Shown here: in pieces, positions 16,866 through 26,100 of the stretch
Numbering within the stretch: position 1 is the stretch's first letter
How the letters are laid out: every line of letters begins with the position of its first letter
Origin: CBDCWQ01 sp965223435
GTDB taxonomy: Bacteria; Myxococcota; Kuafuiibacteriia; Kuafuiibacteriales; Kuafuiibacteriaceae
Direction of reading: 5' to 3'
Assembly: GCA_965223435.1 (NCBI GenBank)
Contig: CBDCWQ010000023.1
Span: 868,001-932,000, forward strand
DNA length: 64,000 bases
Notes under the pieces: model-generated
Databases searched by the model: none
The model's input: only the letters and a program-made list of their open reading frames with translations
What the model was told of the DNA's origin: nothing
Made by a program: the position numbers and the translations under genes

Positions 16866-18920
16866 ATGCTCATCGGTAGCGTCTTGCTCCTACCTTTCGC
16901 GTGCAGCGGAGATGAAGGAGTACTAGAGGTCAACCAGGACTCCGATTCATTCCCCGATCGGTTTGAAGATCGCAACCAAAACGGTCAAGTTGACCCGGGC
17001 GAAACAGACCCGAACCTGGCCGACACCGACAACGATGGCATCCTGGATGATGATGAGGTCCAGGCGCTGGCATGCTCCAAAGTGCACGATCGGCCCTTTA
17101 TGGTCTACGATGTGCCCGGTGCGGACGCCGTTGTTGCCGCCGACGCTGGGGTCGCGGAGCGTTCGACGCTGCGCCTGGCTGACGGACGGGCACCGGGAGC
17201 CATGTTTTACGATGCAGGGTTGGGGGTGGCGGCTGTCCTGGTCGCCAAGGCGCCGTCGGGCGGAGCCTCAAGCGCCGGCCTTCAGCGAAGTTTCGAGCAG
17301 TCGAATGCCATCGAGCCCCTAGGGCGCATTGAGTCCCAGCGTACCCGCGGTTTTCAGAGCTTCGCCGGCGAGGATGCGGAGCAGGCCAGTTTTAGGATGA
17401 CGTTGAAGGAAACACGAGATGCAAAATCGGTTGCGGCTGAACTCGGGCGTTTGTTCCTTCGGGGACAGGCGTATGAAGGGGCGCTGCCTGCGGGACAGGA
17501 CCGAGGCAAAAACGCGGTGATCAATCTCTTGACGGTGTATCGTTCGCGGGGCCGGGTCGTTCTGTTGGCTGCGGTGGTCATGGGTGACACCCCGAGCGAA
17601 GACCAATTGTTTCGGCTCGAAGAATGGACGGATGGGACCAACCTCGCCCGTCACGGTTCGTTCACGTGGCATGTGTGTGATGAGTTTGACACCAACAAGG
17701 AACCCAAGGCCGACATTCTGTGGGTGGTGGATGATTCCTGTTCGATGGAGGACGACCAGCAGGCGGTCAAAGATGCCGCCGGGGCGATGGCTGATATCTT
17801 GGCGTCCGCAGACGTGGATTTCCGACTCGCCGTGACCCGAACGCGGTCGACCCAAAGCAACGACCGGTCGCGCGAGGGTGAGCTCGAGGGCGGCGGTTTT
17901 ACCAGGGACCTCGATGTGTTCAAGAGCCGTATTGTGGTCGGTGCCAAGGGGGGCTGGGAGCCAGGGCTTGAGACGGGTCTTTCAGCCCTTCGTCGTCTGG
18001 AGCCTCGGACGACGGCACTCGAATCCGATAGCCCTCAAAAGCTCCGTGAAGATGCGGCCACGATTGTCATTCACATGTCAGATGAACGGGATCAAACCGT
18101 AGAATGCAAAGTCTGCGGCGAGTGCAGCGGCCACGAAAATGAACAGTTTTTCTGTGAAGAACCCGGAGGGGAGGCCATCATCGAGGATTTTGTGGCCCAG
18201 TATCGGAGCAAGAACGCAGTGAATTTTGCCATCGTTGGCGATTTTCCGGCAGGCTGCGCGAGAAACTCCGATGGTTCCGATGTGGAGCCCGGTCAAGGCT
18301 ATGTGGAAGTTGCGCACCAAACCGGGGGACAGTTCGGTTCCATTTGCGGCGACATGGCGCAGAATCTTGAGGACATCGCCCGAGCGGCTACCGGCGTCGC
18401 CAGTGCTTATCAACTATCGCATGTACCGGCGTCAGCCACCTTAAAAGTTGCCGTGGGTCCCCCCGGCCAAGGCCGGGTGATCTCTCGAAGCCGCCAGCAC
18501 GGATTTGACTACGACCCCGCCTCGAACAAAGTGATCTTCTACGGCGATGCGCGGCCCAAGCTGGGCGACGAGGTTGCGATTGGATACCGCCGGTGGGATT
18601 GGGCTGGCAATCCGGATACGCCATCTCATGAATGCGACAGCTGCGGCGATTACCTGGTCTGCGATCCGGCCTTGGATGTGCCTGAATGCGTACCTCTTTG
18701 CGGAGAGGCCATGTGCGAGGAGGGGCAAGCCTGTTTGCCACACACCGGAAGTTGTGGGGACCCAAGTGATCTCCCTGCCGACAACCCTTGTGGCTGTGGT
18801 GCAGGCTTGGTGTGTGATGCGGCTTCTGAGCTTTGCGAGGTTCCTTGCGAAGAAAAGGGATGTTCAGGAAATGAAAGTTGCAACACGGTTACCCATCTTT
18901 GTGAAGAGGTCACCCTGTAA
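16866..18920 (+). CDS. VWA lipoprotein with TSP3 motif and cysteine-rich C-terminus (second of two)
   Basis: 684 residues from the ATG at 16866, chosen because it begins a lipoprotein signal (MLIGSVLLLPFAC, Cys13). Right after the anchor is a TSP3-like calcium-binding stretch (DSDSFPDRFEDRNQNGQ, DTDNDGILDDDE). A VWA domain begins near residue 282 (KADILWVVDDSCSM; MIDAS D289, S291, S293) and includes VIHMSDERD and a Cys-rich insert (CKVCGECSG). A beta domain (about 510-590) resembles the C-terminus of the VWA protein at 12747-14204. The last 90 residues hold about 20 Cys in EGF-like spacing. It is probably surface-exposed and calcium-dependent; partner unknown. Confidence 0.86.
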   Translation: MLIGSVLLLPFACSGDEGVLEVNQDSDSFPDRFEDRNQNGQVDPGETDPNLADTDNDGILDDDEVQALACSKVHDRPFMVYDVPGADAVVAADAGVAERSTLRLADGRAPGAMFYDAGLGVAAVLVAKAPSGGASSAGLQRSFEQSNAIEPLGRIESQRTRGFQSFAGEDAEQASFRMTLKETRDAKSVAAELGRLFLRGQAYEGALPAGQDRGKNAVINLLTVYRSRGRVVLLAAVVMGDTPSEDQLFRLEEWTDGTNLARHGSFTWHVCDEFDTNKEPKADILWVVDDSCSMEDDQQAVKDAAGAMADILASADVDFRLAVTRTRSTQSNDRSREGELEGGGFTRDLDVFKSRIVVGAKGGWEPGLETGLSALRRLEPRTTALESDSPQKLREDAATIVIHMSDERDQTVECKVCGECSGHENEQFFCEEPGGEAIIEDFVAQYRSKNAVNFAIVGDFPAGCARNSDGSDVEPGQGYVEVAHQTGGQFGSICGDMAQNLEDIARAATGVASAYQLSHVPASATLKVAVGPPGQGRVISRSRQHGFDYDPASNKVIFYGDARPKLGDEVAIGYRRWDWAGNPDTPSHECDSCGDYLVCDPALDVPECVPLCGEAMCEEGQACLPHTGSCGDPSDLPADNPCGCGAGLVCDAASELCEVPCEEKGCSGNESCNTVTHLCEEVTL

Positions 18921-18961
18921 GGCCTGCGGGCAAACGGTGCCGTGGATATCTAAATTGAGTA

Positions 18962-18980
18962 CCGTCCCACGCTGGGACGG
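18962..18980 (+). terminator. Hairpin after the second VWA lipoprotein
   Basis: A perfect 8-bp stem (ccgtccca / tgggacgg) with a 3-base loop lies 42 bases after the stop at 18920. It is followed by CCTTG and not by a T-run. It sits between convergent genes and probably ends transcription of the VWA gene. Confidence 0.5.
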
Positions 18981-19090
18981 CCTTGTGCTCTGCGAATCCC
19001 TCAGCCCAAGTGAACGCCGATTCGGCCTTGCGGGGCCCGGTCCGAAGTGAATTCGGCCCACCCGCCCCCCTCCGCTCATTTACACCACGC

Positions 19091-19125
19091 AAACCGGTTC
19101 GGATCGACGCAGGTGAGCTCCGGGA
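19091..19125. repeat. Intergenic 35-base repeat, copy A
   Basis: It starts aaaccggttcg and contains ggtgagctc. It matches copy B at 23082-23116 at about 28 of 35 positions by eye. It abuts the stop codon of the minus-strand gene at 19126-19728. Copy B also lies downstream of a minus-strand gene. Confidence 0.5.
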
Positions 19126-19728
19126 TTAGAAGAATCGGAATGAACCCTGGATGAGTTGGAATCCTGGGGCCACGTCCGCCAAGTCTTCATCGTAGTACTG
19201 CTCGGTGACCAAAAACGATTGCTGCTCATCGCTCGCGGAGAAAATCCGGACGCCGCCTTGGACGCCGAGGACGCCTCCTTTGATGTGGATGCCTTGGCCG
19301 GTGTAGGGCCCCCATTGATGGAATCCTTCGCGTTCGGGCTGGGTGATCAGCTGTCGGTAGGCCTCGACCTGGTTGCGCACATTGTGTGCCGGATCTGTGG
19401 GCTGGGGAAAGACAACAAACACCGAAAGCGCAGAGCCCGGACTTTGCACCGTGAAGACGCGATCGGGATCGTGGCCGCTTGCGCTGGAATCTATCTTCCA
19501 ATTGCCGGGGTACTGCAACTCAAAGCGTTTTCGGGTGTATTTTTGTGGGTTTTCGGTGTCGGCGGGTTTTTCGCCGGAACCGCCGAATAGATTGGTTAAT
19601 GGAGATCCCTCTTGCCCAACGAGGGTGCCGAGGAGGAAGCCGGTGAAGTTGCCGAAGATGAAAGATGCGGCCACTGTGGTGAAAACTGCGCCCATCAGGC
19701 GGCCTTTGAGCCCTTTGGTGGTGTTCAT
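19126..19728 (-). CDS. Membrane-anchored protein of unknown function, PsbP-like fold possible
   Basis: 200 residues. The N-terminal segment GAVFTTVAASFIFGNFTGFLLGTLVG (read in parts: residues 13-38) is one transmembrane helix after a basic start (MNTTKGLKGRL). After a short linker, residues 65-200 read as a periplasmic beta domain: FELQYPGNWKIDSS, RVFTVQSPGSALSVFVV, VEAYRQLI, GGVLGVQGGVRIF, FLVTEQYYDED. The pattern F..QYP.NWK followed by alternating strands is reminiscent of PsbP/DUF1795-type domains. It is seven bases from the next minus-strand gene, a short-chain dehydrogenase, so the two are probably co-transcribed (dehydrogenase first). Function not known. Confidence 0.75.
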   Translation of the reverse strand: MNTTKGLKGRLMGAVFTTVAASFIFGNFTGFLLGTLVGQEGSPLTNLFGGSGEKPADTENPQKYTRKRFELQYPGNWKIDSSASGHDPDRVFTVQSPGSALSVFVVFPQPTDPAHNVRNQVEAYRQLITQPEREGFHQWGPYTGQGIHIKGGVLGVQGGVRIFSASDEQQSFLVTEQYYDEDLADVAPGFQLIQGSFRFF

Positions 19729-19735
19729 GATCGCG

Positions 19736-20605
19736 TTAGGCGTCGGCGCTTGGCGTGGGCAGGCGGTTTTTGGGCATGGATCCGGTGGATTTGTTCTTGG
19801 CCGTTTTTCGGGTGATGGCGTCGCAGTACCAGCGTACGAGGCCGGGAGCGATTCGGTGAACCGCGGCCGTCAGTCGGGCGTCCCAACCCGGGATGATCTC
19901 AAATTTGCCCTTGGCCATGTTTCGAAGCAGGGTCATCGCGACCTCTTCGGCGCTGAGCATTTTCACCGTGCCTGCGATGGCGCGGGTTTCGGCGGGGAGG
20001 TGGGGCATTTCGAAGCTGTGCTGCGGGGTGTCGGTGTCGGGGGGCAAGAGAATACTGACCTGGATGCCGTGGGGGCGTAGCTCGCCCCGAAGCGCGTCGG
20101 AAAAACCGTAGAGGGCAAACTTGGTGGCTGCGTACGCCGAATAGCCGTAGACGGACATCACCGACAGCAAGGAGCCTACGTTGGCAATGTGCCCTTGCCC
20201 TTTTTTGACCATATGGGGGGCGATGGCCCGGCACATGTACACCGCTCCGAAGTAGTTGACCTCCATCAGTTCCCGAAAATGTTTCTTGTCGAGCTCCAAA
20301 AAACGACCGGGCATGGCGATTCCGGCGTTGTTGATCAGCACATCCACCCCGTGAGCCTGGACGTGCAAAGGCACCTGGCGTTCGACGGCGGCTTCGTCGC
20401 TGATGTCGAGCGGGAGGACATGGATGGGTCGTGTCGCGTTCGGTCTGAGTTCGTCCCTGATTTGCTCAAGCGTTGGCCCGCGTCGGGCGACGAGGGTGAG
20501 CTCTGCACCCATCGGCGCCAGCGCTTTGGCGGTGGCCAGGCCAATGCCACTCGACGCTCCGGTGACCAGGACCCGTTTTTGACGGAAATACGATTCGACA
20601 CCCAT
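19736..20605 (-). CDS. Short-chain dehydrogenase/reductase, 3-ketodihydrosphingosine-reductase-like
   Basis: 289 residues from the ATG at 20605 (MGVESYFRQKRVLVTG); an upstream in-frame start at 20650 gives an atypical extension. The Rossmann features are complete: TGASSGIG cofactor loop, DVLINNAG, catalytic Ser in NVGSLLSVMSVYG, and YAATK (Tyr and Lys). The C-terminal helix region (EEVAMTLLRNMAKGKFEIIPGWDARLTAAVHRIAPGLVRWYCDAI) resembles the membrane-associated tail of 3-ketodihydrosphingosine reductases and of SDR7-type proteins. That activity would fit a sphingolipid-making bacterium, but no serine palmitoyltransferase is in the window, so the substrate is a guess. Confidence 0.85.
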   Translation of the reverse strand: MGVESYFRQKRVLVTGASSGIGLATAKALAPMGAELTLVARRGPTLEQIRDELRPNATRPIHVLPLDISDEAAVERQVPLHVQAHGVDVLINNAGIAMPGRFLELDKKHFRELMEVNYFGAVYMCRAIAPHMVKKGQGHIANVGSLLSVMSVYGYSAYAATKFALYGFSDALRGELRPHGIQVSILLPPDTDTPQHSFEMPHLPAETRAIAGTVKMLSAEEVAMTLLRNMAKGKFEIIPGWDARLTAAVHRIAPGLVRWYCDAITRKTAKNKSTGSMPKNRLPTPSADA

Positions 20606-20758
20606 AACTGGCCCGGAATTAACACAAGAATCGGGGAAAATCCAGAACAAGAAACAGAGGGTATCAGCGCCCGAAAACGCTGCTGTCTTCCGTTTTTTTG
20701 GCTATGCTGTTTCGAATTCTAGCAATTTTTATTGCACTTAGACAAGAAGGTGCGAATC

Positions 20759-22957
20759 TTAGGGGTCGTCGAAAAGAATGGGGGCGCCTTGAAAGTCTTT
20801 TGCGCTTCGAACCAAGATGGTCGTGGGGAGCGGCTCGGTGATGGCCTGGATGCCTTCGTAGAAGGTTTCTGGATCTTCGTCGGCGTCTGGAAGGCGGAAG
20901 CCGACCAGCGCGAGATCTGCGTTTTGGCTCTCGGCCTGCATGATATCGGCGGTTCTTTGACCGTTTCGGGCAATGACCCGGGTTTGGGCCGGGATTCGGG
21001 CGCTTTTCAGGAGGGTTTGGAGCTTTTCTTCAGCGGTTCGTTCTTCTTCTTGGGTGCCTACCGCCGTTAGAAGGGTGACTTTGGCTTTTCTCCAGCGCCC
21101 TTGCGCGGTGAGAAGAAAGGCCAAAAGCAGCATGAGCGCTCCGTTGCCCTCGAGTCCGCCCCACCAGATGTGGATGTGGCGTTTTTTGCCCCAACCTCGC
21201 TCCGCATCGTAGCGAAGCAGCAGCAACGAGCAATCGAGGGTGATGAGGTCGCGCAGCATGGGTATGTAGCGCGGGCTGCGCTCGGCTCTTTTGGGCCAGC
21301 CGAGCAATACGCTGTTGGCCGAAAAATGGCCGACACCATAGGCTTGGGCCACGGCCACGGTGCTTTGGTGGATGTCGTCGACGATGTCTACCCGGTAGTA
21401 CACATGCGGAAACTCTTGGGCGATTTGGTGTTCGTTCTTTTGAAAGAGTTCTTTTCTTTTTTGGGCATTGTCCTCGACGGACCCGGTAATGAAGTGAAAG
21501 AGGGTGACCACGCCTCGGTCTTGCACGATGGCGCTGCCAAGCTCGAGGAGGTGGGGTCGTTCCTTGGGGTCTCCACCAAGGATGAGGAGGTTGGGGCGCC
21601 AGTTTTCGGGGTGAAACTCAGCCCGCCTCAGCCGGAAGAGCGCCGCTCGGACCAAGGCCGCCCATATCCCATGCCGTGCGTCACCGTAGGTGGTGCCGAG
21701 CGCACGACGCTGGGCGAGGGCAAAGACCACCAAGCACACTGCGAGCGCAAGAAACATGGCGAGCATATCGATGATGCTCATGACGTAAAAACAGGCCAGG
21801 CTCCCCAAGAGGCTGATGGCTGCGGGCACCCGAAAAGATGGACGGAAGCTTGGACTGGCCGCCCACTTCTGTAGGCCGCAAGCCAGGTTGGTTACGCCAT
21901 AGGTCGCAAGAAAGAACATGGTCAGCACGGGCGCGATGGCATCCAGGCTGCCAAGAAAAATGCCCGCTTGGGCGAGGGCAAAAGTGAAGAGGGTGCCGAT
22001 GCGCGGTTCCGAAGAGCCCCCGAAACCCTTGCCAAAGAGCCTTGGGACCAAACCGTCAAAAGCAAGGGCCTGCAAGGTCCGCGGGGCGGTAAGAATGCTT
22101 CCGAGGGCACTCGACAGGGTTGCGCCCCACACCCCTACGTAGATGAGGGCGGGCACCGAGGACATCTGAAATACGGTGTCGAGGTTCTTGATGAGCTCAT
22201 CGTTGCTCGCGTTGAGTGAGAGCCATACCGGAAACAGGGCGTACACGATAAACCCGGCCAAAATGGCCAAGATGGTCCCCCGGGGAATCGCTTTTCGCGG
22301 ATCCTTGAGGTCTCCGGACATGCTGACGCCCGCCATGATGCCGGTCACTGCGGGAAAGAAGACTGCGAACACGGCAGGAAGGCTTTGGGTGCCTTGATGA
22401 AACCACTCTATGTTTGCGGGAAAGGATTCGGTCCGGCCCGTGAACACCGCGACCAGCGACAAAGCAATGGCCCCCATCACAAAGTATTGCGCCCGGATGA
22501 CGAGGTCCGCGCCTTTAAGGGAAAGCGCAGTCAGGGCCACATTGACTACCGTGCTCACCACCACCCGGGGCAAGCCGGGGACGAGCTGCGCCAAAGATTC
22601 GGTGAACCCCACCAGATAAAAGGTGACACTCAGCGCTTGGGCGAAAAACAACGGGATGCCGATGGCCGCCCCCGCGGGGGCACCGAGGGCCCGGCTGATC
22701 ATGAAATACGCGCCACCCGCGCCGACGGTGCGGTTGGTGGCGATGCTGGACACCGATAGACCGGTCGCCAAAGAGATCAAGTGGGCGATGACCACGATGA
22801 GAAGGGCCCCGCCGAGTCCGACCTGGCCGGTGACCCACCCGAGCCGCATGTACATGACGACCCCAAGGATCGTCAGGATGCTCGGCGTAAAGACGCCGCC
22901 AAAGGCCCCAAATTGTTTTTTCGGCCCGGCCTCGTTGCCGTTTGGGGAGTCATTCAT
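20759..22957 (-). CDS. APC-superfamily transporter, cation-chloride-cotransporter (SLC12) type
   Basis: 732 residues from the ATG at 22957 (MNDSPNGNEAGPKKQFGAF); the frame extends upstream but the extra residues do not look real. The first 460 residues form about 12 membrane helices with the family's TM1 break (GVFTPSILTILGVVMYMRLGWVTGQ), TNRTVGAGGAYFMISRALG, FFPAVTGIMAGVSMSGDLKDPRKAIPRGT and SSALGSILTAPRTLQALA. The C-terminal 270 residues are soluble, with a universal-stress-like alpha/beta region (RPNLLILGGDPKERPHLLELG, ILVRSAKDFQGAPIL) as in Na-K-Cl and K-Cl cotransporters. It probably moves cations with chloride or amino acids across the inner membrane. A putative helix-rich upstream leader region and a repeat (copy B) precede it. 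Confidence 0.88.
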   Translation of the reverse strand: MNDSPNGNEAGPKKQFGAFGGVFTPSILTILGVVMYMRLGWVTGQVGLGGALLIVVIAHLISLATGLSVSSIATNRTVGAGGAYFMISRALGAPAGAAIGIPLFFAQALSVTFYLVGFTESLAQLVPGLPRVVVSTVVNVALTALSLKGADLVIRAQYFVMGAIALSLVAVFTGRTESFPANIEWFHQGTQSLPAVFAVFFPAVTGIMAGVSMSGDLKDPRKAIPRGTILAILAGFIVYALFPVWLSLNASNDELIKNLDTVFQMSSVPALIYVGVWGATLSSALGSILTAPRTLQALAFDGLVPRLFGKGFGGSSEPRIGTLFTFALAQAGIFLGSLDAIAPVLTMFFLATYGVTNLACGLQKWAASPSFRPSFRVPAAISLLGSLACFYVMSIIDMLAMFLALAVCLVVFALAQRRALGTTYGDARHGIWAALVRAALFRLRRAEFHPENWRPNLLILGGDPKERPHLLELGSAIVQDRGVVTLFHFITGSVEDNAQKRKELFQKNEHQIAQEFPHVYYRVDIVDDIHQSTVAVAQAYGVGHFSANSVLLGWPKRAERSPRYIPMLRDLITLDCSLLLLRYDAERGWGKKRHIHIWWGGLEGNGALMLLLAFLLTAQGRWRKAKVTLLTAVGTQEEERTAEEKLQTLLKSARIPAQTRVIARNGQRTADIMQAESQNADLALVGFRLPDADEDPETFYEGIQAITEPLPTTILVRSAKDFQGAPILFDDP

Positions 22958-23081
22958 CCGCGCACACCCAGCCAAAGTACAACACATCTTGTTGGGGATT
23001 TCGCCCCACGACCTGAACCCAAGGGCTCGCGCGGTGTTTCCCGCACCGGCGAAGACCGTAATCCACCCACCTACGCGACCC

Positions 23082-23116
23082 AAACCGGTTCGAATCAATC
23101 CCGGTGAGCTCGGGGA
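23082..23116. repeat. Intergenic 35-base repeat, copy B
   Basis: It has the same start (aaaccggttcg) and core (ggtgagctc) as copy A at 19091-19125. It lies between the transporter gene and the giant exported-protein gene. It can form a short stem (accgg / ccggt) around a 12-base loop. The fragment looks superficially like a tRNA T-arm but has no tRNA body. Confidence 0.5.
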
Positions 23117-23178
23117 TGGGTCCCTCGGCTCACTTCTCTTACAAGCGCGTCAGCGGTCGACGCTTGGGGGCATAGAAG

Positions 23179-26100
23179 TCACCGTGTTTCTTCGGTCGTA
23201 GACTGGGATTTCATGTAAAACTGTTTGTTTAGAGGACTGGTGCTGTCGTGCATACCGGTATCGAAGGACCGTGTGGCGGCAAAACCGCTTTTCTTCCACT
23301 CGTCTTCTGCATCTAAGATGGCCTGACGTACGTCTTTCTGGTCTTGGTTCGAGCGCCAGGTGTCATCGTTCTCGTCGTACCCGAAGTCGCGGATGATCTG
23401 TGCAATGAATGAGGGCACGATGTTCCACATGCTCAAGAGGAGAATGGTGCTTGGACGAACAACGAGGTGCACGGGGATGACGCTGTCTGGGCTGGCAAGA
23501 AGTGTGTCCCGCCACTCAGGTTCGATCTCGGACAAATCGTCTATTTCGAAGGGTCTGTCGTGATGGCTTGGCCGATGAATTGATTGTTCGAGTAGCATGG
23601 CATAAAACTGGGCTGCGTAGACTGAAAAGTGGATTCTTCCTGCCAAGCTTTCGGTGTTGGACAAACGGGTGTCGGCCACCTCAGTGGCCCTCTGTATGTA
23701 GAGGTTGTAGTGTTTGTCTTTCCTGAAATGGTCAAACGCTTCAGCAGGGTCAAAAGGGTCTTCCTCAAGGGCCTTGAACATCCCCAGTAGATGAAAGGTT
23801 ACGCCTCGAACGAGAAAAGAGGTTGTGATTGCGTCTCGATCGCTATCCGAAAGATGCCTTTCCGTCATGGTGCGCACCTTCTTGACCGACCAGTCGCCCG
23901 GGTCGTACACAGATGCGACAGCACCGCCCAGGCCCTCCCTCGCGTCGACCATGAACGACCGGAGTGGAATTCGGACTGAACGATTGCTTGGCCATGCTTG
24001 GCTCTGGGACTGTAGGATGAGATGATAGAGGAACAAGTTGTCTCGAATCAGTGCCTCAATGCGGTCTCGGTCGTAAGCCGCTTCAGGAATTGGGGCAAAG
24101 ACGTCTAAAACCTCTTTGTCTTTCAGACCGAGTTCGTCCCGAAGTGTGCTGGTACTCCATGGTTCGGGGGTGGTGCTGGCCACCTCTTCTTTCAAGAGCC
24201 GGATGATATGCCGTTGAAACGGATCCTCGGCATCGAGTTCGACAAAGCGGTAGACGCCTTTTGGCGAGTCGTCTTTCGAGCTGCCTCCGTCCGACTCGGA
24301 AACTTCGAAGTCGCCATGGACGCTCCTATGTTCCAGTGCGAATCGTCGATAGTTGGGTGTGTCGTCTTGCATGGCCAAGAACGTGGCCTCCTTCACGCGT
24401 TCGTCCTTGCCGGTGAATGTGGCCAAGACCAAGCGTGCGGGTTCGAGCAAAGAGAAATGTACCTTGCGAACGGAATCGAGGTTCACCATCTCGACCTTGA
24501 CGGAATCGGGGTACCCGCCTTCCTCGAGCAGCCGGATGTCGTTCTCGAACTGGGTCAAATGGTCCGTGAACACATGGTTTAGGGCGATGACGCCGGGTAC
24601 AAAGTCGAATCCGAAAGCACCCCCAGGGGTTGTTGGGTAAGCAGAATGGAAGACCTTTCGGACGGTCGAACCCGAATTTGACGCTGGATCGATGGCGACC
24701 GACGTTTTGAACAATCCGAATTTCTTGCCGCCCAGTTCGTGTAAAGCCTCCTGCGTCTGTTCCCGAAGCTCTTGGTCATGGGTTTCATAAGTGATTTTTG
24801 TGCGACCGAGGGGGACCGAAAAGCTCGTGTCTGTTTCTTTTTGCACCCGAAGGATGCCTCGGTTGAAGAGTTCGTTGGTGACCAAGCCAAAGAAAGCATC
24901 TGCCTGGAATTTGAGGAGGTTTTGACTTCGGCTGTACTGGGGGTTTAGCGCGCGATAACGTTCTTCTAAGAATCGATCGGGCTTCAAAAAATACCAGGTC
25001 TGTTTTCCGCTGTCTTTTTCCTTGAGAACAAGGTGCATCGGGTAGTCGGTTTGGTCTTTGAACAGGGCATGGTCATGCCAATCGGCCTCCGGCACAAAGG
25101 TGATGGTGATGCCGCTGGACTCGATGAATTTGTGAAAGGGTCCGTACTTTTTGAGTGCATCCATGAGGTTCTTGAACTCCTGTTGAACCGGTGCGATTGT
25201 GAGCATGGTCCAAAGCTCGGCAAGTTCGTCAAAAAACTTGGCGTCGAGTGAAAAGCTTTCCCAGCCTTCTTTTCCTCGCGTTGGTGCCGGTGGGTAAGGG
25301 GTGCTGGGCGCAGGCAACACCTCGTGCGGACGGGTCGACGGGTCCACGGGGACATCTGTTTTTTCGTCATCGTCAAGGGGCAGAGGGCTTTTGGCGCCTT
25401 CTACCGCAGAAGGGCCACTTTTATACCAAAACGGACGGCTGCCCTTGGAGGGCCCGTTGTGGGCGACGAGGACCGCGGTGCGGGCATCGAAAAACCAGCC
25501 GAGGAACATATTTCGCATGGTGCGAAGCCACGCCTCTCGAGTCCCGTCGGTGGGAAGAAAGGCCGCCACCTGGAGTACATGATCCCACCACAAGTGATGG
25601 CTCAAGAAGCGATCGACGACGGCAGACTTGGAGTCGTCGGTGTCGAGAACAAACACGCCGAGCCGCGCGTTTGCGGGCTTGGTCTTGAAGTGCGGGACTT
25701 CGAAACGGGCGGTGCTCGAATCGCCGCCGCCGAAGATGGTTTCGTAGGGAAGTAGATCCGGCAGGTCTTGAAGGTCAAAGGCGTAGATTTTGTCTTCGTC
25801 AAAAGCGTGGGTTGTGCCTTGGGGGGTTTGATAGCGGCCCCATTGACGAATGTCGGTCTCCGGGTAAAAGAAGACCAAAAGCCCGCTGTCTGAGGCCAGC
25901 TCGTGCATGACGTGGTCCGCAGCAATCGAGCCCGCCCGATTCCAGCCGGGTCCCGGTGGTTCACGAAGGGCCACCATGGTCTTGAGAGCCATGTCGTTTT
26001 CGACACCTCCGCTGAGGCCAAAGCCCAAGCTCAGCGCGGCCGGGGCCAAGAATGCTGCAGCCTGAGGATGCATGGTGAGCAAAGTCTGAAAGGCATTGTA

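Noticed and set aside
23082..23116. tRNA T-arm-like sequence
   Set aside because: ggttcgaatc resembles a T-loop, but the flanks do not pair into a tRNA and no acceptor, D-arm or anticodon arm can be built around it.
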